Shown: positions 25,046 to 36,349, numbered from the stretch's first letter. The stretch is DNA of 64,000 nucleotides from Branchiostoma floridae (GCF_000003815.2 NW_023365730.1:339512-403511); one strand, 5' to 3'. The notes: generated by a model from the sequence alone, not told the origin. Made by a program: numbers and translations.

Positions 25046-25536
25046 TGAACCGCTGGTCAATGACACGTATCAATCACACACGATGTACGGTCATATCTTA
25101 GTATGGTGTTAGATCTAACGCCAAACATTGCAGAGACCAGCAAGTAGGCTGATTGCCTATACCTCACATATACTACTGAACACAACATATATCATATACA
25201 AATAGACAAACACATATAGTTCACGCATATTGCACTTGATATACAACAAGATAGCTTGACTTTGACTTTATTGACGATGAGACGAGTCATTACATGGGTC
25301 TGCCTAAGCAGCTTTGGGCTGGCAGCGGCAGACCTTACAAAATGCAGACGAACATACAGATAAATTATCACAAGAAACATAACAATACAATCCAAGATAA
25401 ATAATCAATAATTATAAATTTTGTCCTGCATGTACAGATACCGGAGAAATTGATCTATACCTAAAAGATTCATATCTAAAAGATGGGAGTAGGTGGAAGG
25501 TACTGCTAATGCTAACATCTTCGTGTTGCCCTGACC

Positions 25537-26250
25537 ATGAACTTCTGATGGCACCCATCAATCACACACGACGCAAGATCTGTCAGATCGGACAGCTTGA
25601 TTCCCTCCTGCAGTGTACAACTCTCGAGAAGAGAACAGCAATTAGGCTGATTATCTATACCTCACACATACTACAGAACACAACACTTCTCATAGACAAA
25701 TACACAAACACATAGTGCGTGCTTGTTGTACTTGATATAGAAATAGAAGAACTTTATTGCGCGACAATTGTATCAGGTACAATGTATGGCATCTTTGTAT
25801 ACATGAAAGTTGAACTATGTAGTATTGCGAGAATCTAACAATTAATCTAATCTAGTCGTATCTAATGTAACAGCAAAAAACAATCTAGTTGATGTAATAC
25901 ATGCTAATATACGACAAGACTACTACTAATGACGTTTGCAGTTCATGATGCCCTGACCATGAACCATTGATGACATCCATCAATCACACAAAGTACAAGA
26001 TCTGTCAGATCGGTCAGGTATATTCCCGCCTGAAGTGTGCGACTCCCGTGCGGTGATACTCTCCTTCCGGCAGGAGCCCTAACGAGGTACTGCTTATGCT
26101 GGCATCCTCGTATTGTCTTGACCATGAACTTCTAATGGCACCCATCAATCACACAAAGTACAAGATCTGTCAGATCGAACAGGTACATTCCCGCCTGCAG
26201 TGTACGACTCCCGTGCGGCTGATCCTCTCCTCCCAACAGGAGCCCTAACA
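25537..26250. repeat. Three diverged copies of a roughly 165-bp unit
   Basis: Each has GACCATGAAC.T.TGATG.CA, CCATCAATCACAC, CAAGATCTGTCAGATCG and then GTGT.CGACTC (about 25540, 25957 and 26120). The last two copies are adjacent and close to identical, so similar peptides appear in two minus-strand frames by duplication and not because of coding selection. Confidence 0.85.
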
Positions 26251-26334
26251 CAGGCAGCATGGCGCCAGGCCTGCCCGCAGCGGATTCTGCTCTTCTGCAT
26301 CGCTTACAGACACAGCGTGCTGATTGACAGAAGC

Positions 26335-27010
26335 TCAATGGCAATGGCTGTTCCGAGTACCATTAGGGTACTCACATCATCAGTAAAGGGAGTTACACAG
26401 TGCCCTGGGGTAATTGATTCTACATGTATTCTTTACATGTACAGTACTCATAGTTACATTAGTCAATGGCGATAGCTGTTCCAAAGACCCTTAAGGTACC
26501 CATATTATGAGTAGAGGGAGTGACACAGTACCCTGGGGTAGTAGAGTCTATTCTTTACATGTACAGTAATCATAGTTACATTAGCCAATGTCACTATCTG
26601 TACCGAGGTACATTAGGGTACCTATATGTGGAGAAGGAGTTATACAACGTTGGGGTTGTAGAGTCTATTCTTTACATGTACAACACTCATAGTTACATTA
26701 GTCGAAGGCAATGGCTGTTCCGAATACTATTAGGGTACCTACACGAGTAGAGGGAGTTACACATTGATCTGGGTTAGTAGGTTCTTACTTTACATGTACA
26801 ACGCTCATAGTTACATTTAGTAAATAACAATAGCTGTACCGAGGCACATTAGAGTACCCATATGAATACATGAAGGAGTTACGTAATGACCTGTGTTGAA
26901 TACGTTCTACCCACAGTAGATTCTATTCCTTCTTTACATGTACAGCAATGGTAGGTAGTAGTGGTAGGTACAAGATTGTGCATGTACAGCACTCATAATT
27001 ACTCAGTCAA
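26335..27010. repeat. Tandem array, about 120-bp unit, five to six copies
   Basis: CTTTACATGTACA recurs at 26431, 26553, 26670, 26788 and 26932, each followed by CTCATAGTTACATTAGT-like sequence and preceded by GGGAGTTACACA-like sequence. Copies diverge toward the 3' end. Confidence 0.85.
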
Positions 27011-27784
27011 TGGCAATAGCTGCTCCGAGGCCTCGTTAACGCATAGTTCCCCTATAGTAGACAGAGTTATTCCTCGACGACGAGTTATTCCTCGACAGAG
27101 TTATTCCTCTAAAGACTAATAAAGGTGTACTCTACCCAGAGTAGAGTCTATTCCTTGCCGGTACTCTAAGTACGCCACGGCGTGTTGACTGAAGAAAGAT
27201 TGGTGGTAAGAGTTGTGCTGTAGCCTGGTTATGTACCCATTTGGTAAATGTATCTATTTATCAATAGCGCCTTTATTAGACAATAAGGTATATTTATACT
27301 TATATACTCATAGATTTTACCCACGTTAGATTCCTTTCTGTACCAACGCAGTTATTTGACAGAAAGGTAAATGCCAATAGCTGTTTCGTGATCAAGGTTT
27401 CCAATGAGTTACTTATGGTAAACACATAAACATGAATATAGAATGCTATACGGTGTTCCCGTTTCCTAAACAAAAACATTAGATACAAGTATATGTCGAT
27501 ACCAACATAACATTTTGAGTTCTTATTCAAAGTTTGTAAGACTACTCACTAGCGAAATCCAGAAGCTCAAAACTGCCCGGCCCTACTCCTTTTAATTGCC
27601 AATAAATCCGTTCACTAATATCACGTAGGCTCCCGACACGCTTTCTAATACCGTTACATAAACCGAAGTTATCATTCTTCAAGCATGAAATACAGCGTAC
27701 CCAATAATTCCCCTGAAATCAATCGTGTAACAAGTACAAGGGATCATAAAAAGATCACCAAAGCACTAAAAAAAGACATAAAGG

Positions 27785-27980
27785 TGTGCCTCGCGGGGTT
27801 GTATCTGTTTACGGCAACCAAAATTAAATCAACGGTATTCAACTTTTTTTATTACAATACATAGAAACATGGCCAGTAAGATGTACCTGGCGGAGTTGTA
27901 TTTGTTTACTGCAGACGAAATTGAATTAACTATATGTTACTTTGTTTTATTACAATGCATACGTGGCCAGTAAACTAGAA
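27785..27980. repeat. Two tandem copies of a roughly 112-bp unit
   Basis: TTGTATCTGTTTACGGCA / TTGTATTTGTTTACTGCAG and TTATTACAATACAT / TTATTACAATGCAT followed by GGCCAGTAA recur in register. Confidence 0.75.
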
Positions 27981-28669
27981 TGGCAACCTTTGTAAGCCAG
28001 AGTAAAATTTTTACTGTCTTTCTTCATAAACCACGACGCGTTTTCACTTGCATGGCCTTTATGAGAATCTACCATCATTTATGCATGACATAATAAACTT
28101 ACAATTCCGTGTATTTACGACGACAATATTCCACGGATCATTGACAATAAATTTCGCATGTTGCAATAAAACTTCAAATCTTATGGATATAATCTTAAGT
28201 ATTAATTCAAGCGTAGTGAGTGTAATGAAAAACCATATTGAATTTCCAGGGGCTCGGTCGGTAATGACCCTTAACTTGATTACAGCGTTGCTTAATTTCT
28301 TAATGTTTCAATTTTCTATTACCTCATATAATCTCCACATACCGTCACGACATTTGACGTAAAGCGAAGACGGCTGTAAATTCTTGAGGCATCGGAATAT
28401 GAATCATTCGAAGAACCACGTCATCACCTATCTTGGGCATCCATGGCCTTTCTATTCGCCTTTTGCATCACAAATTAAGGACAATATAACTTTTTATTGT
28501 ATTACTTCCTATATACGGTATTGTTTTACCATAGGAACTATACAAACATAAGTTACATTTGAGTAACATTTGCATACGGTCCTTAGGGGTTTGTGAATGG
28601 ACATGTTCAACCAGTTTTGTTTCTAGTTAGCTGTACTTGTATTGAATTGTTCTGTCAGTTCATTCTAGT

Positions 28670-28740
28670 GACGCTGAAGAAGAGTGATGGATGTCACTTG
28701 AAACGTCCGGAAGTCGACAGTGCATAATAAACTATTTCTA
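28670..28740 (+). mobile_element. Hairpin motif of retroelement-end type
   Basis: GACGCTGAAGA is followed by a stem AGTGA/TCACT and then GAAACGTC. The CTGAAGA and GAAACG blocks around a stem are a combination I associate with ends of Penelope-like and other retroelements, some of which carry hammerhead ribozymes. No reverse transcriptase is found next to it. It lies immediately upstream of the 72-bp minisatellite. Confidence 0.4.
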
Positions 28741-28819
28741 TCAAGCCCATCCAAGTTAAGTGAGAAGTTTTGTAAAGTTATTACGTCACAATATACCGAA
28801 AACGACAATATTAAATCGA

Positions 28820-30075
28820 TGTTTAACATTATATTGCCCGTGCAGAAAAATAAAGGCGCTAGGCTGTGCACCAAAAAAGGACAATGTTCAATCTATGGTT
28901 TGACATTGAATTACGTGTGCAGAGAAATAAAGGAGGATGTGCACCAAAAACGACAATGTTCAATCTCTGATTTAACATTATATTGCCCGTGCAGAGAAAT
29001 AAAAGAGATTTTGCACCAAAAGTGACAATGTTCAATCTTTGATTTAACATTATATTGCCTGTGTAGAGAGATAAAGAAGGTTGTGTCTCTAAAACGACAA
29101 TGTTCAATCTTTGATTGAGCATTATATTACGCGTGCAGAAAAATAAAGGAGGATGTGTCTCTAAAAAGACAATTTTCACTCCATGATTTAGCGTTAAATT
29201 GCGCGTACAGAAAAATGGAGGAAGGTTGTGCACCTAAAACGACAAGAATGTATAATCTTTGATTGAGCGTTATATTGCGCGTACAGAAAAATGGAGGAAG
29301 GTTGTGGACCTAAAACGACAATGTACAATCTTTGATTTAGCATTATATTGCGCGTGCAGAAAAAATAAAGGAGGATGTTTGCAGAAAAAGACAATGTTTA
29401 ATCCATGATTTGGCGTTATATTGCGTATAGACATAAACGAAGTTGAAACCATAAAAAGACAATTATCAATCTTTGATTTAGCATTATATTACGCGTGCAG
29501 AAAAATAAAGGAGGATGTGTCTCTAAATTGACAATTTTCACTCCATGATTTAGTGTTATATTGCGCGTACAGAAAAATGGAGGAAGGTTGTGCACCTAAA
29601 ACGACAATGTATAATCCATGTGTAGCATTATATTGCCCGTGCAGAAAAATAAAGGAGGATGTGCACCAAAAACGCAATGTTCAATCTTCGATTTAACATT
29701 ATATTGCTTGTGCAGAGAAATAAAGGAGGTTGTTTACCGAAAAAGACAATGTTCAATCTTTGATTTAGAATAATATTGCGCGTGCAGAGAAATAAAAGAG
29801 ATTATGCACCAAAAACGACAATGTTCACTCCATGATTTAGCGTTATATTGCCCGGGCAGAGAAATAAAGAAGGTTGTGTCTCTAAAACGACAATGTTCAA
29901 TCTTTGATTTAACATTATATTACGCGTGCAGAAAAATAAAGGAGGATGTGTCTCTAAAAAGACAATTTTCACTCCATGATTGAGCGTTATATTGCGCGTA
30001 CAGAAAAATGGTGGAAGGTTGTGCACCTAAAACGACAATGTATAATCCATGATTTAACATTATATTGCGCGTACC
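28820..30075. repeat. 72-bp minisatellite, about 17 units, with higher-order structure
   Basis: The phrase (G/A)CATTATATTGC.CGTGCAG, with variants, recurs eighteen times between about 28828 and 30057, a mean spacing near 72 bp. Units fall into subtypes marked TGTGCACCAAAAACGAC, TGTGTCTCTAAAA.GAC and TGTGCACCTAAAACGAC. The subtype order repeats: the run at about 29050-29230 reappears at about 29870-30030. Because 72 is divisible by three, minus-strand frames run open through several units and give a 24-residue repeat; this is a period effect. Confidence 0.93.
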
Positions 30076-30079
30076 GTTA

Positions 30080-31480
30080 GATTGGCGAACGTTTGACGTC
30101 ACCAGTTGGAGTCCTGCGAGTGATGGCGCAGTTAGAGGGACTCGGGCGGCCCCTGGGATCGTGGTAATTGTTTGTTAATAACCCTCATTTGTTCTCAACG
30201 TTCTCTTAGGATTACACTAAAGCAATTATCTACACGGGTGCCTCATAGGTAGTTCATTATGTTCAAGTTCAATACCCTGGAAAAGGTTTTTTCATGCTAT
30301 GCATTTTCTTAATTGTGAAATGTTGCCGTTGTCCATATCTTTTATTGCAACATATAATTTTATAACATAATGGCAACACACTCGCGTTAACTTGATTAGT
30401 AATATCAATAGTATTTCATAGTTTATGTTGTTATTGAAATGTGTCATTACAGTTATTTTTGTGTTGTTGTTGTTGTTGTTTTTTAATGTAAATCCAGGAT
30501 TGCCTGAAAAGCAGGTCTACCTAGACCTGAGCGTACACTCCTGGTAAAACAAATAGAGTGAAGTGAGTCTTCCTATTGTGTTGGAACAAAGTTTAAACTT
30601 TTCACTATAGATTGAAGTGTCTGAACTTAGTTCTACAACCCTACCCTGTGTGTCTTTTTCGGTCTTTTCAGCCGCACATAAAGATTTGCATAAATTTCCG
30701 ATTACAAAGTCACATGGCGCCCGCTTTCAATGTGAACTCACCGAGAGGCCCGTAACCGTAACATCATGTTTTGTTCTACACCATTTGTATCTTTAATAGC
30801 TTTTCTGCCATTGTCACCATCGCTCCATGTTCAGGATTTTCCAACCAACTTGGAGTTATTCCTTGCGACAGTCCTAGTAGTAAAATACAGTAGCTGAGAA
30901 CCGAAGAAATTATCAAAGAGGCGCTTGCCTCTGTTAGTAAGGCCATGTTGATTTGATTACAGGGCTGACGATTTGGGTGTGACTTAAAATCCTTGAAAAT
31001 CCTTCTTTTCCTTGAAAATTTTTGCCCAATCTGGAGACTTTTTGAGTTAGAAGAGACAGGTAGGGTCTAAGCTTTCCTGTTTGGGTCAAAATTTGTTCAG
31101 TTCAGCAGTTCAGCTGGTGTAAGGACAGGTTTTAGTTATAGGGTGCTACTGGTTGTATCAGGAGGAAAAATGGGTCAAAGGTGAGGTTTCTTTCATAGAG
31201 CGAGCTTTTCTCCGAGAATGAGCCAAACAACCCTCTGTTTTCTTTGAATGCTTATAAACTAGACCCAAGTGACTTTCTGGTGGAGAAGAATTTTAAAGAT
31301 TGAACTATGGGTTAGTACTTTTTTGAAGCCTTCATTCAGTGTATTTCAACATGCTTGTCAATGGGCAGCCCTAACTTCGATGTCTGACCTACATGGATGA
31401 CATACATGCACACGTCAATTTTCGGCCGTTTCCAAAAATTGAAAATAAAAATAGTTTTCAACCATACTGTAAATCATAAG
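30080..31480. other. No supported gene
   Basis: A short (GTT)n run lies at 30460-30480. Otherwise I see only short, unrecognised frames. Confidence 0.45.
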
Positions 31481-31487
31481 CAAATAT

Positions 31488-31723
31488 ATGGATGGCAAAA
31501 ACAAATATTTGAAAACGTACAATAATGTCATAGAATATTTCAAGGTCAAAGAATATGTGAAAGAGCAAAAACGAAGAATCTATTGTTACGTCGATGAAGG
31601 TTATGCCAAAAAGCAGTTACTCAAGCAACTTGATATGATTTTTGAAACGGTCAGAAGTTTTAACTGGCATCCATTAGTTTTCGTCAGTGATACTGAAGTG
31701 ATCTGGAGGAAACACGTCTTTTT
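31488..31723 (+). other. Unrecognised open stretch cut by the 5S SINE
   Basis: From ATG at 31488 about 78 codons stay open with a charged composition typical of soluble protein (for example YFKVKEYVKEQKRR, YAKKQLLKQLDMIF). The frame then runs into the 5S-derived element. It could be a decayed or split exon or chance; I recognise no domain. Confidence 0.22.
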
Positions 31724-31980
31724 GCTACGGCCGCGTGACGCGTTGGTACACCCGATCGTTCGATCTCGGAAGTTAAGCAACGCGCGGTCCGGACAGTGCT
31801 TGGATGGGGGACCAACCAAGGACGACCGGATTGCTGTAGCCTCACGAAGTTTTCCACGAAATCGTCTTCCGGGAGGGACGTAAAACGGGGGTCCCGTGCT
31901 CGAGGAGGTGCCTCGACCACGTTAAACAGCCTCATTACTCATACTTGGGGTACCTACTGGCTGGCAAAATACACCAGATG

Positions 31981-32019
<39 letters not shown>
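31724..32019 (+). mobile_element. 5S-rRNA-derived SINE (SINE3 class) with ATT-repeat tail
   Basis: 31724-31842 (119 bp) aligns end to end with 5S rRNA: GCTACGGCC at the start, GGAAGTTAAGCAACG (A-box region), GCTTGGATGGG (C-box region) and TTGCTGTAGCCT at the end. A tail of about 135 bp follows, with GGGACGTAAAACGGGGGTCC and CACGTTAAACAGC, resembling a conserved SINE body domain shared among marine animals, then (ATT)13 at 31981-32019. The internal 5S promoter explains transcription. It is not a functional 5S gene because it continues into the SINE body instead of a T-run terminator. Confidence 0.88.
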
Positions 32020-32685
32020 TATACTCTGTGAATGAAAACAATTTAAGATGTCCAATAGGAATCTATTATTCTTTATACCATATTCTGTATGTTGTCATTT
32101 GTTCAACCTTCCTGACCTCTTAGATTTCATGATGAAAACAACTTTTTTGTCAAACCCTTTTTATTCTCACGCTTGCATCTCAGTTGTTCGGTTCCCAAAG
32201 GATATCATCCTTATAATCCAATCAATATGGCCTTAGTAATTATACCGAGTTCAATGCCCTGCTATGTTATATTTGATGGTTCTTTCGGCGACAGGTGAAC
32301 TTTGCGTTGGCGGAGAATAGCTTTATTACCACTGTCATCGCTACTTCAGACCTGTCAAACAACCTTGTCCCCTGGTACTACCTTATGATTCGGTACACAG
32401 AAAAAACATAGCCTCCTCCAACGGCCTCTCTTGGAACCTTGGCGAATTTTTTTTTCGGGGGGGGGGGTCGATTCGATTCGCGATTTTTAACCTGGAATAT
32501 GCCAGGAAAGGAATATATGACGGGAAAGGAATATATACCGGGAAGCTTATACGGGCGAGACGAAATCTGGTTAGAGCTAATAAACCAGTAAAGTTATGCT
32601 GATAAAGTTGTTTTAACCCATTTAGATTATAGACATCATGTTTAATGAAAAGTGACGACAAGGACCCTTACAAAGAATCAAATGT

Positions 32686-32691
32686 TTTATT
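32686..32691 (-). terminator. Candidate poly(A) signal of the hormone gene
   Basis: AATAAA on the minus strand about 445 bases beyond the stop codon. I noticed no perfect AATAAA between the stop and this point, so the 3' UTR would be about 0.46 kb if this site is used. Variant signals closer to the stop cannot be excluded. Confidence 0.3.
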
Positions 32692-33135
32692 TAGATAAGC
32701 AAGACTTTGTCGATAAGGAACAATGTATTAAAATGGTAAAAATTCCATGTAATAAAAAATGTTTCCCTTCAAATGTCACATTTACTTTTGAGACTTTCAT
32801 AACTTTTAATAACATATAGCGTAATATAAATGCATGTCTTAACTATGCGACTATGCAATTTTATGTAATATCAAAAGGAGGCGCTGTTGTAACAGTCACA
32901 ATTTATCTAATATCCAAGGAAGATTATCCATATAGGACAAAAGTTGCCAGCTTCCTCTATTTAAATACTCGAACAATAAGTTACTCCTTAACAGTAATAA
33001 AATAGTAATAGGTACCAGGTACTGAATTTCCTATAAATAAGGTTCAATAAATTAAGACATGGCTAATAGGATGAAGGATGCAGAGATCTTAACCTAACAT
33101 TTACCAAAAATGTCTTTAAAACTGGACATATGCCT

Positions 33136-34169
33136 CTAGCACGCACGCGCCAAATCATTGACGTCACATCCCACAGCGCAACAGTGGTAAGCCAGGCCAC
33201 GCCATTCCGCTCGTCTGCGCCTGCGCGGGGAACGACTCAATGTCATGACGTCAGAGTAGACATCGGTGACGTCAGCTTGGACAATTCCCGCCTCATCCAT
33301 GTCAACGTACAAGTTCAATCGGTCTCTCGACGGGAATGGTTTGTGCAGTTCTTCATAAAACTGCATGGTGGCGCTCTTGGGCTTAGGAGCCGATCGGAGC
33401 ACTCGTGTGATTCCTACTTTACCCGCAAGGAGGCGCAGCAGCGTTGACGATGATTGGCTACCTGCAGTGTTGGAAAGAAAGATTGTCATCATCAACCATT
33501 CTTGCGCCAGGCCTGACATCAACATTTTGAAGGTTGCTTTATAGTCGAAGGTTGTTACCAATATCAGAATGCGATACTCTACCCAAGGGTGAAAGGTTCT
33601 GTACTTGTCTGTGTGTGTGTCACTGTGTCTGTGTGTGTGTGTGTGCGCGCACATATCATGGTACCGTAGTGTTCCTCTCACTCTATGTGTGTCTGTGTCG
33701 TGCTTATGTGTGTGTGTCTGTGTGGTTTGTGTATATGTGTGAGTGTGTGTGTGTCTATCTGTCTATAAGTGTGTGTGTATTAAAATGTGTATGTATATGT
33801 CTGTCTATACATATTCGCGGGTGCGCCCCTCGAGCATCATAGTATTTTTGCAACCCCGGTTATACACAACGATGTAATGCGTCCTTCTTTAGAGCTGATA
33901 ACATTTTCTAAGGATCTCAAAGAGTCACTAAATGATTAAATGTTTCATCTCTGAGGCTGCAAAACAGTTCACCCACCTTGGTTGTCCCTGACAACCCGTG
34001 TTCCCGCCTCCCCTGAGGGAACGGACCGTTTGTTGACGGCGCAGACGACACGGAGCTCCCGCGGGAGGGCGCTGCCACACAGCCGACGGGCAGGGCCGCT
34101 CGCGCATGCGTACTGGATCAGGACCAGGAGGGAGCCCGCCAAGGCCAGGACGTGATGGGACAATAGCAT
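33136..34169 (-). CDS. Insulin/relaxin-superfamily prohormone, two coding exons (34169-33977 and 33461-33136)
   Basis: Seen: joining the exons gives 172 residues. Residues 1 to about 25 are a hydrophobic signal peptide (LLVLIQYACASG). The B chain carries LCG at 30-32 and cysteines 31 and 43, the superfamily C-x11-C spacing. KR at 47-48 ends the B chain. A C-peptide of about 95 residues ends in RRRRR (144-148). The 24-residue A chain has CC-x3-C-x8-C at 158, 159, 163 and 172 and ends in LARAC then a stop. The donor at 33977/33976 (CAAG|GTGGGT) and the acceptor before 33461 (TTTCTTTCCAACACTGCAG) create a phase-1 intron in the C-peptide, the position and phase known for this family. Known: such hormones are secreted and cut to a disulphide-linked two-chain peptide. 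Inferred: the A chain and long C-peptide favour a relaxin-like member, but the B chain lacks the full RxxxRxxI/V cassette, so insulin-like remains open. No frameshift or lost cysteine is seen. Confidence 0.93.
33603..33792. repeat. GT/TG-rich microsatellite in the hormone-gene intron
   Basis: Long (GT)n runs interrupted by CT, AT and GCGC, lying entirely in the 515-bp intron 33976-33462. The open frames across it are low-complexity artefacts. Confidence 0.9.
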
Positions 34170-34171
34170 TT

Positions 34172-34800
34172 CTGAAATTACTGAAATAAATGGAGAAAAT
34201 TACTTCACTTGACAACAAAAATGCAAGTGGAAATAGACATATTTCATGCAAAGACAAATATTCAACAAGTGATGACATCACGTCATGCATACGGTTACAT
34301 TTCTTTTATAGGTGGACAGACTTCACCTTAGAGTAAAGTCAGGTACAATCCCTTACGACATCGCCAAAAAAGGAAATTTGAGCCAATGCAAGACTTTAAA
34401 AAAGGGCAGAAAGAAGCAAAATAAGGACTTCGCAGACTTACTTTTCGGGGGTAAGGGCTTATTCGTGATTTTCAACATTCCTACTTAGTCTTACCCGATG
34501 CCAGTTACCAGTAATACACATTCTAACGTAATGTACATATGCAAACATCTCTCTAGTCCACAAAATAAGAAACAGTTCTAAGATTCATGACTACAGCAGA
34601 GAAAATGGTCCACCACCTCTTCGGTTCAGGAATATACAACAAAAGACCTACATAAAGAGGATTACACCAAACCTTACCTGTTATTTATAAGCCAAAAGTA
34701 ACGTTTCCCGGAAAGCGTCTTGGAGCAAAAATCAGCACCCACTCGTTCCCTTCGTTCGCAGAGTTTGTTAGCTTCTGCACTGGTAAGGGTTAGTTTTGTG
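34172..34800 (-). other. Candidate 5' UTR intron and upstream non-coding exon of the hormone gene
   Basis: Just before the start codon, the minus strand reads TTTATTTCAGTAATTTCAG then AAATG, a strong acceptor two bases upstream of the ATG. A consensus donor CAG|GTAAGG lies at 34678/34677, so a spliced leader with an intron of about 506 bp is plausible. The leader exon's 5' end and promoter cannot be fixed by eye; a TTATAAATA stretch sits only about ten bases before the donor and is unlikely to be the TATA box of this exon. This is inference from splice-site strings. Confidence 0.35.
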
Positions 34801-36130
34801 TGTGTCTGCAAACCACTATCTACGGGATAACGTTTTCTCCTATCTTCTTATGGCGTACACGAGACAAGAATGTGACGTTTTTGTCGGACCTGATTGGTGA
34901 TATCTCCGTCTGTAGGCCGCGCCAAGGCTGCCGACTGTCGACATCAACTAACAACAAACGGGCAACGAAGGAGAGCTTGATAAAAAAAAAATTGATAAAA
35001 AGGCATATGGCTGATATGCAAAAGTTGGCCGCGGAGGTTACGTATCGCGGATGTAAATTCGCAAAAACGAAAGGAATTCAAAGGGGAAGTTTATATGTTA
35101 GACAAATGAATCAAATATTTTCGTTTTGTCTTTTAGGGTTCCCGGATTTGAGTTTATCTCTGCTCTACGTGCTTGTAGCACACGTAGCCTGTTTAAAAAT
35201 AAAAGCTAAGAACTTTTGTGCTATCATACGTGACTATTGTCACGTGCCAGAAACAGGTGGTTCGAAAGATATCGCAAACTGGGTCTTGCCACTGTCGCAA
35301 AACTGATGAAGTTTGTCGTAAATTCGACGCCAGGGTAAAATCTTTTACGTAATGCACCGAATCGAGAGCATACAAAGGATGTTTCCATTACATCATCTTT
35401 GTCAGGGCTGCTTACACGTCAAAACTCAACAGACAAGCGGATGTCATCACGACATATCCTAATATGAAGGTTATGTCAATAAAGGTTAGACATCCAGGTA
35501 ATGAGATACGCCATATATAGCAGTTACTCAAAGATTTTGGAAACAATAAGCTAGATGTTTAAGATAGCATCTACTTCCTTTCGGCAATAACTCTGTCATC
35601 AGTGACTTTACCATTCGCCAGAGTTACTAACAAAAGGTAGTGGATTTCACCTGAAAACGTCTTGCCGTTTCCAAAAGCACATTTGCAAAGTTGCTTTAGT
35701 AACTTTTATTCGACATACATGTTGTAGCATGAAGGTTGAATTTTGTCCAAAGTAGCTTTAGTGAATTTTATTTGACATACAATGAAGGTTGTGGTTCCTC
35801 CAATGTTGAAACTTTTCGTCATCAGATCCACCCGTATCTCGTCTTCAAGGCAGCCTTTGGTTGGGTCTCACTGACGTCATGCTGAAAGAGGAGAGAACCT
35901 GATAGAGTGACGGCTGTCCTTGACGATGTCATAATTATGATGTGGAACTTTAAAATCTTTATATTATTTGTAAGCCCAGAATTGGTTCTACGATTCCACT
36001 AGCTCTTGGCCCAAAGAGCTATCTATCACTCAAAAATCATAGCCATAGCATGTCCAGAACTCGAGATATCCGAGGACCCAGAGGCTCCGCTGCAGTACCC
36101 TGCGCCGTTTCCAGGTCTCATCAACACCTA
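34680..36130. other. No supported gene
   Basis: A plus-strand open frame at 34800-35306 is the longest, but it shows no domain or repeat-free homology that I recognise. It may include upstream sequence of the hormone gene, which points the other way. Confidence 0.4.
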
Positions 36131-36136
36131 CTAATA

Positions 36137-36349
36137 TAACGCTGGTTCACCTTTATCCGCGGGGTAACATATATCCGTTGTATTGAAATTCTTAGTACCT
36201 AGGGATATCAAGACGATGGACGGTGGTTTCATACTGCAGTATATTCGAAATATTGCAGTTTAAACCATGTAGTCTGTCGACTTAAACCCTAAATACTTTT
36301 TAAATAAAACGGATAATGGTTATCCTGCGAATAAAGGTGAACCAGCATA
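36137..36349. mobile_element. MITE with TAACGCTGGTTCACC ends, copy 1
   Basis: The left end TAACGCTGGTTCACCTTTAT and the inverted right end (ATAAAGGTGAACCAGC) continue as imperfect arms through CGGATAATGGTTATCC. Length is about 213 bp. A second copy is at 54087-54299. Confidence 0.85.

Noticed and set aside
25943-26344. Paired similar peptides on the minus strand
   Set aside because: The similarity comes from a DNA-level tandem duplication; the frames differ in ends and have no domain.
28859-30102. Minus-strand open frames encoding a 24-residue repeat with CTRN.MLNQ-like text
   Set aside because: The period of the minisatellite is 72 bp, a multiple of three, which keeps frames open. Subtype changes and indels break the frame repeatedly and there is no start, signal or splice context.
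31724-31842. Functional 5S rRNA gene
   Set aside because: The 5S-like part is followed directly by a SINE body and an ATT tail with no T-run terminator, and it has many changes from 5S.
34800-35306. 168-codon plus-strand frame upstream of the hormone gene
   Set aside because: No recognised domain, atypical mix of residues and no splice or start context; it is likely chance or part of a repeat.
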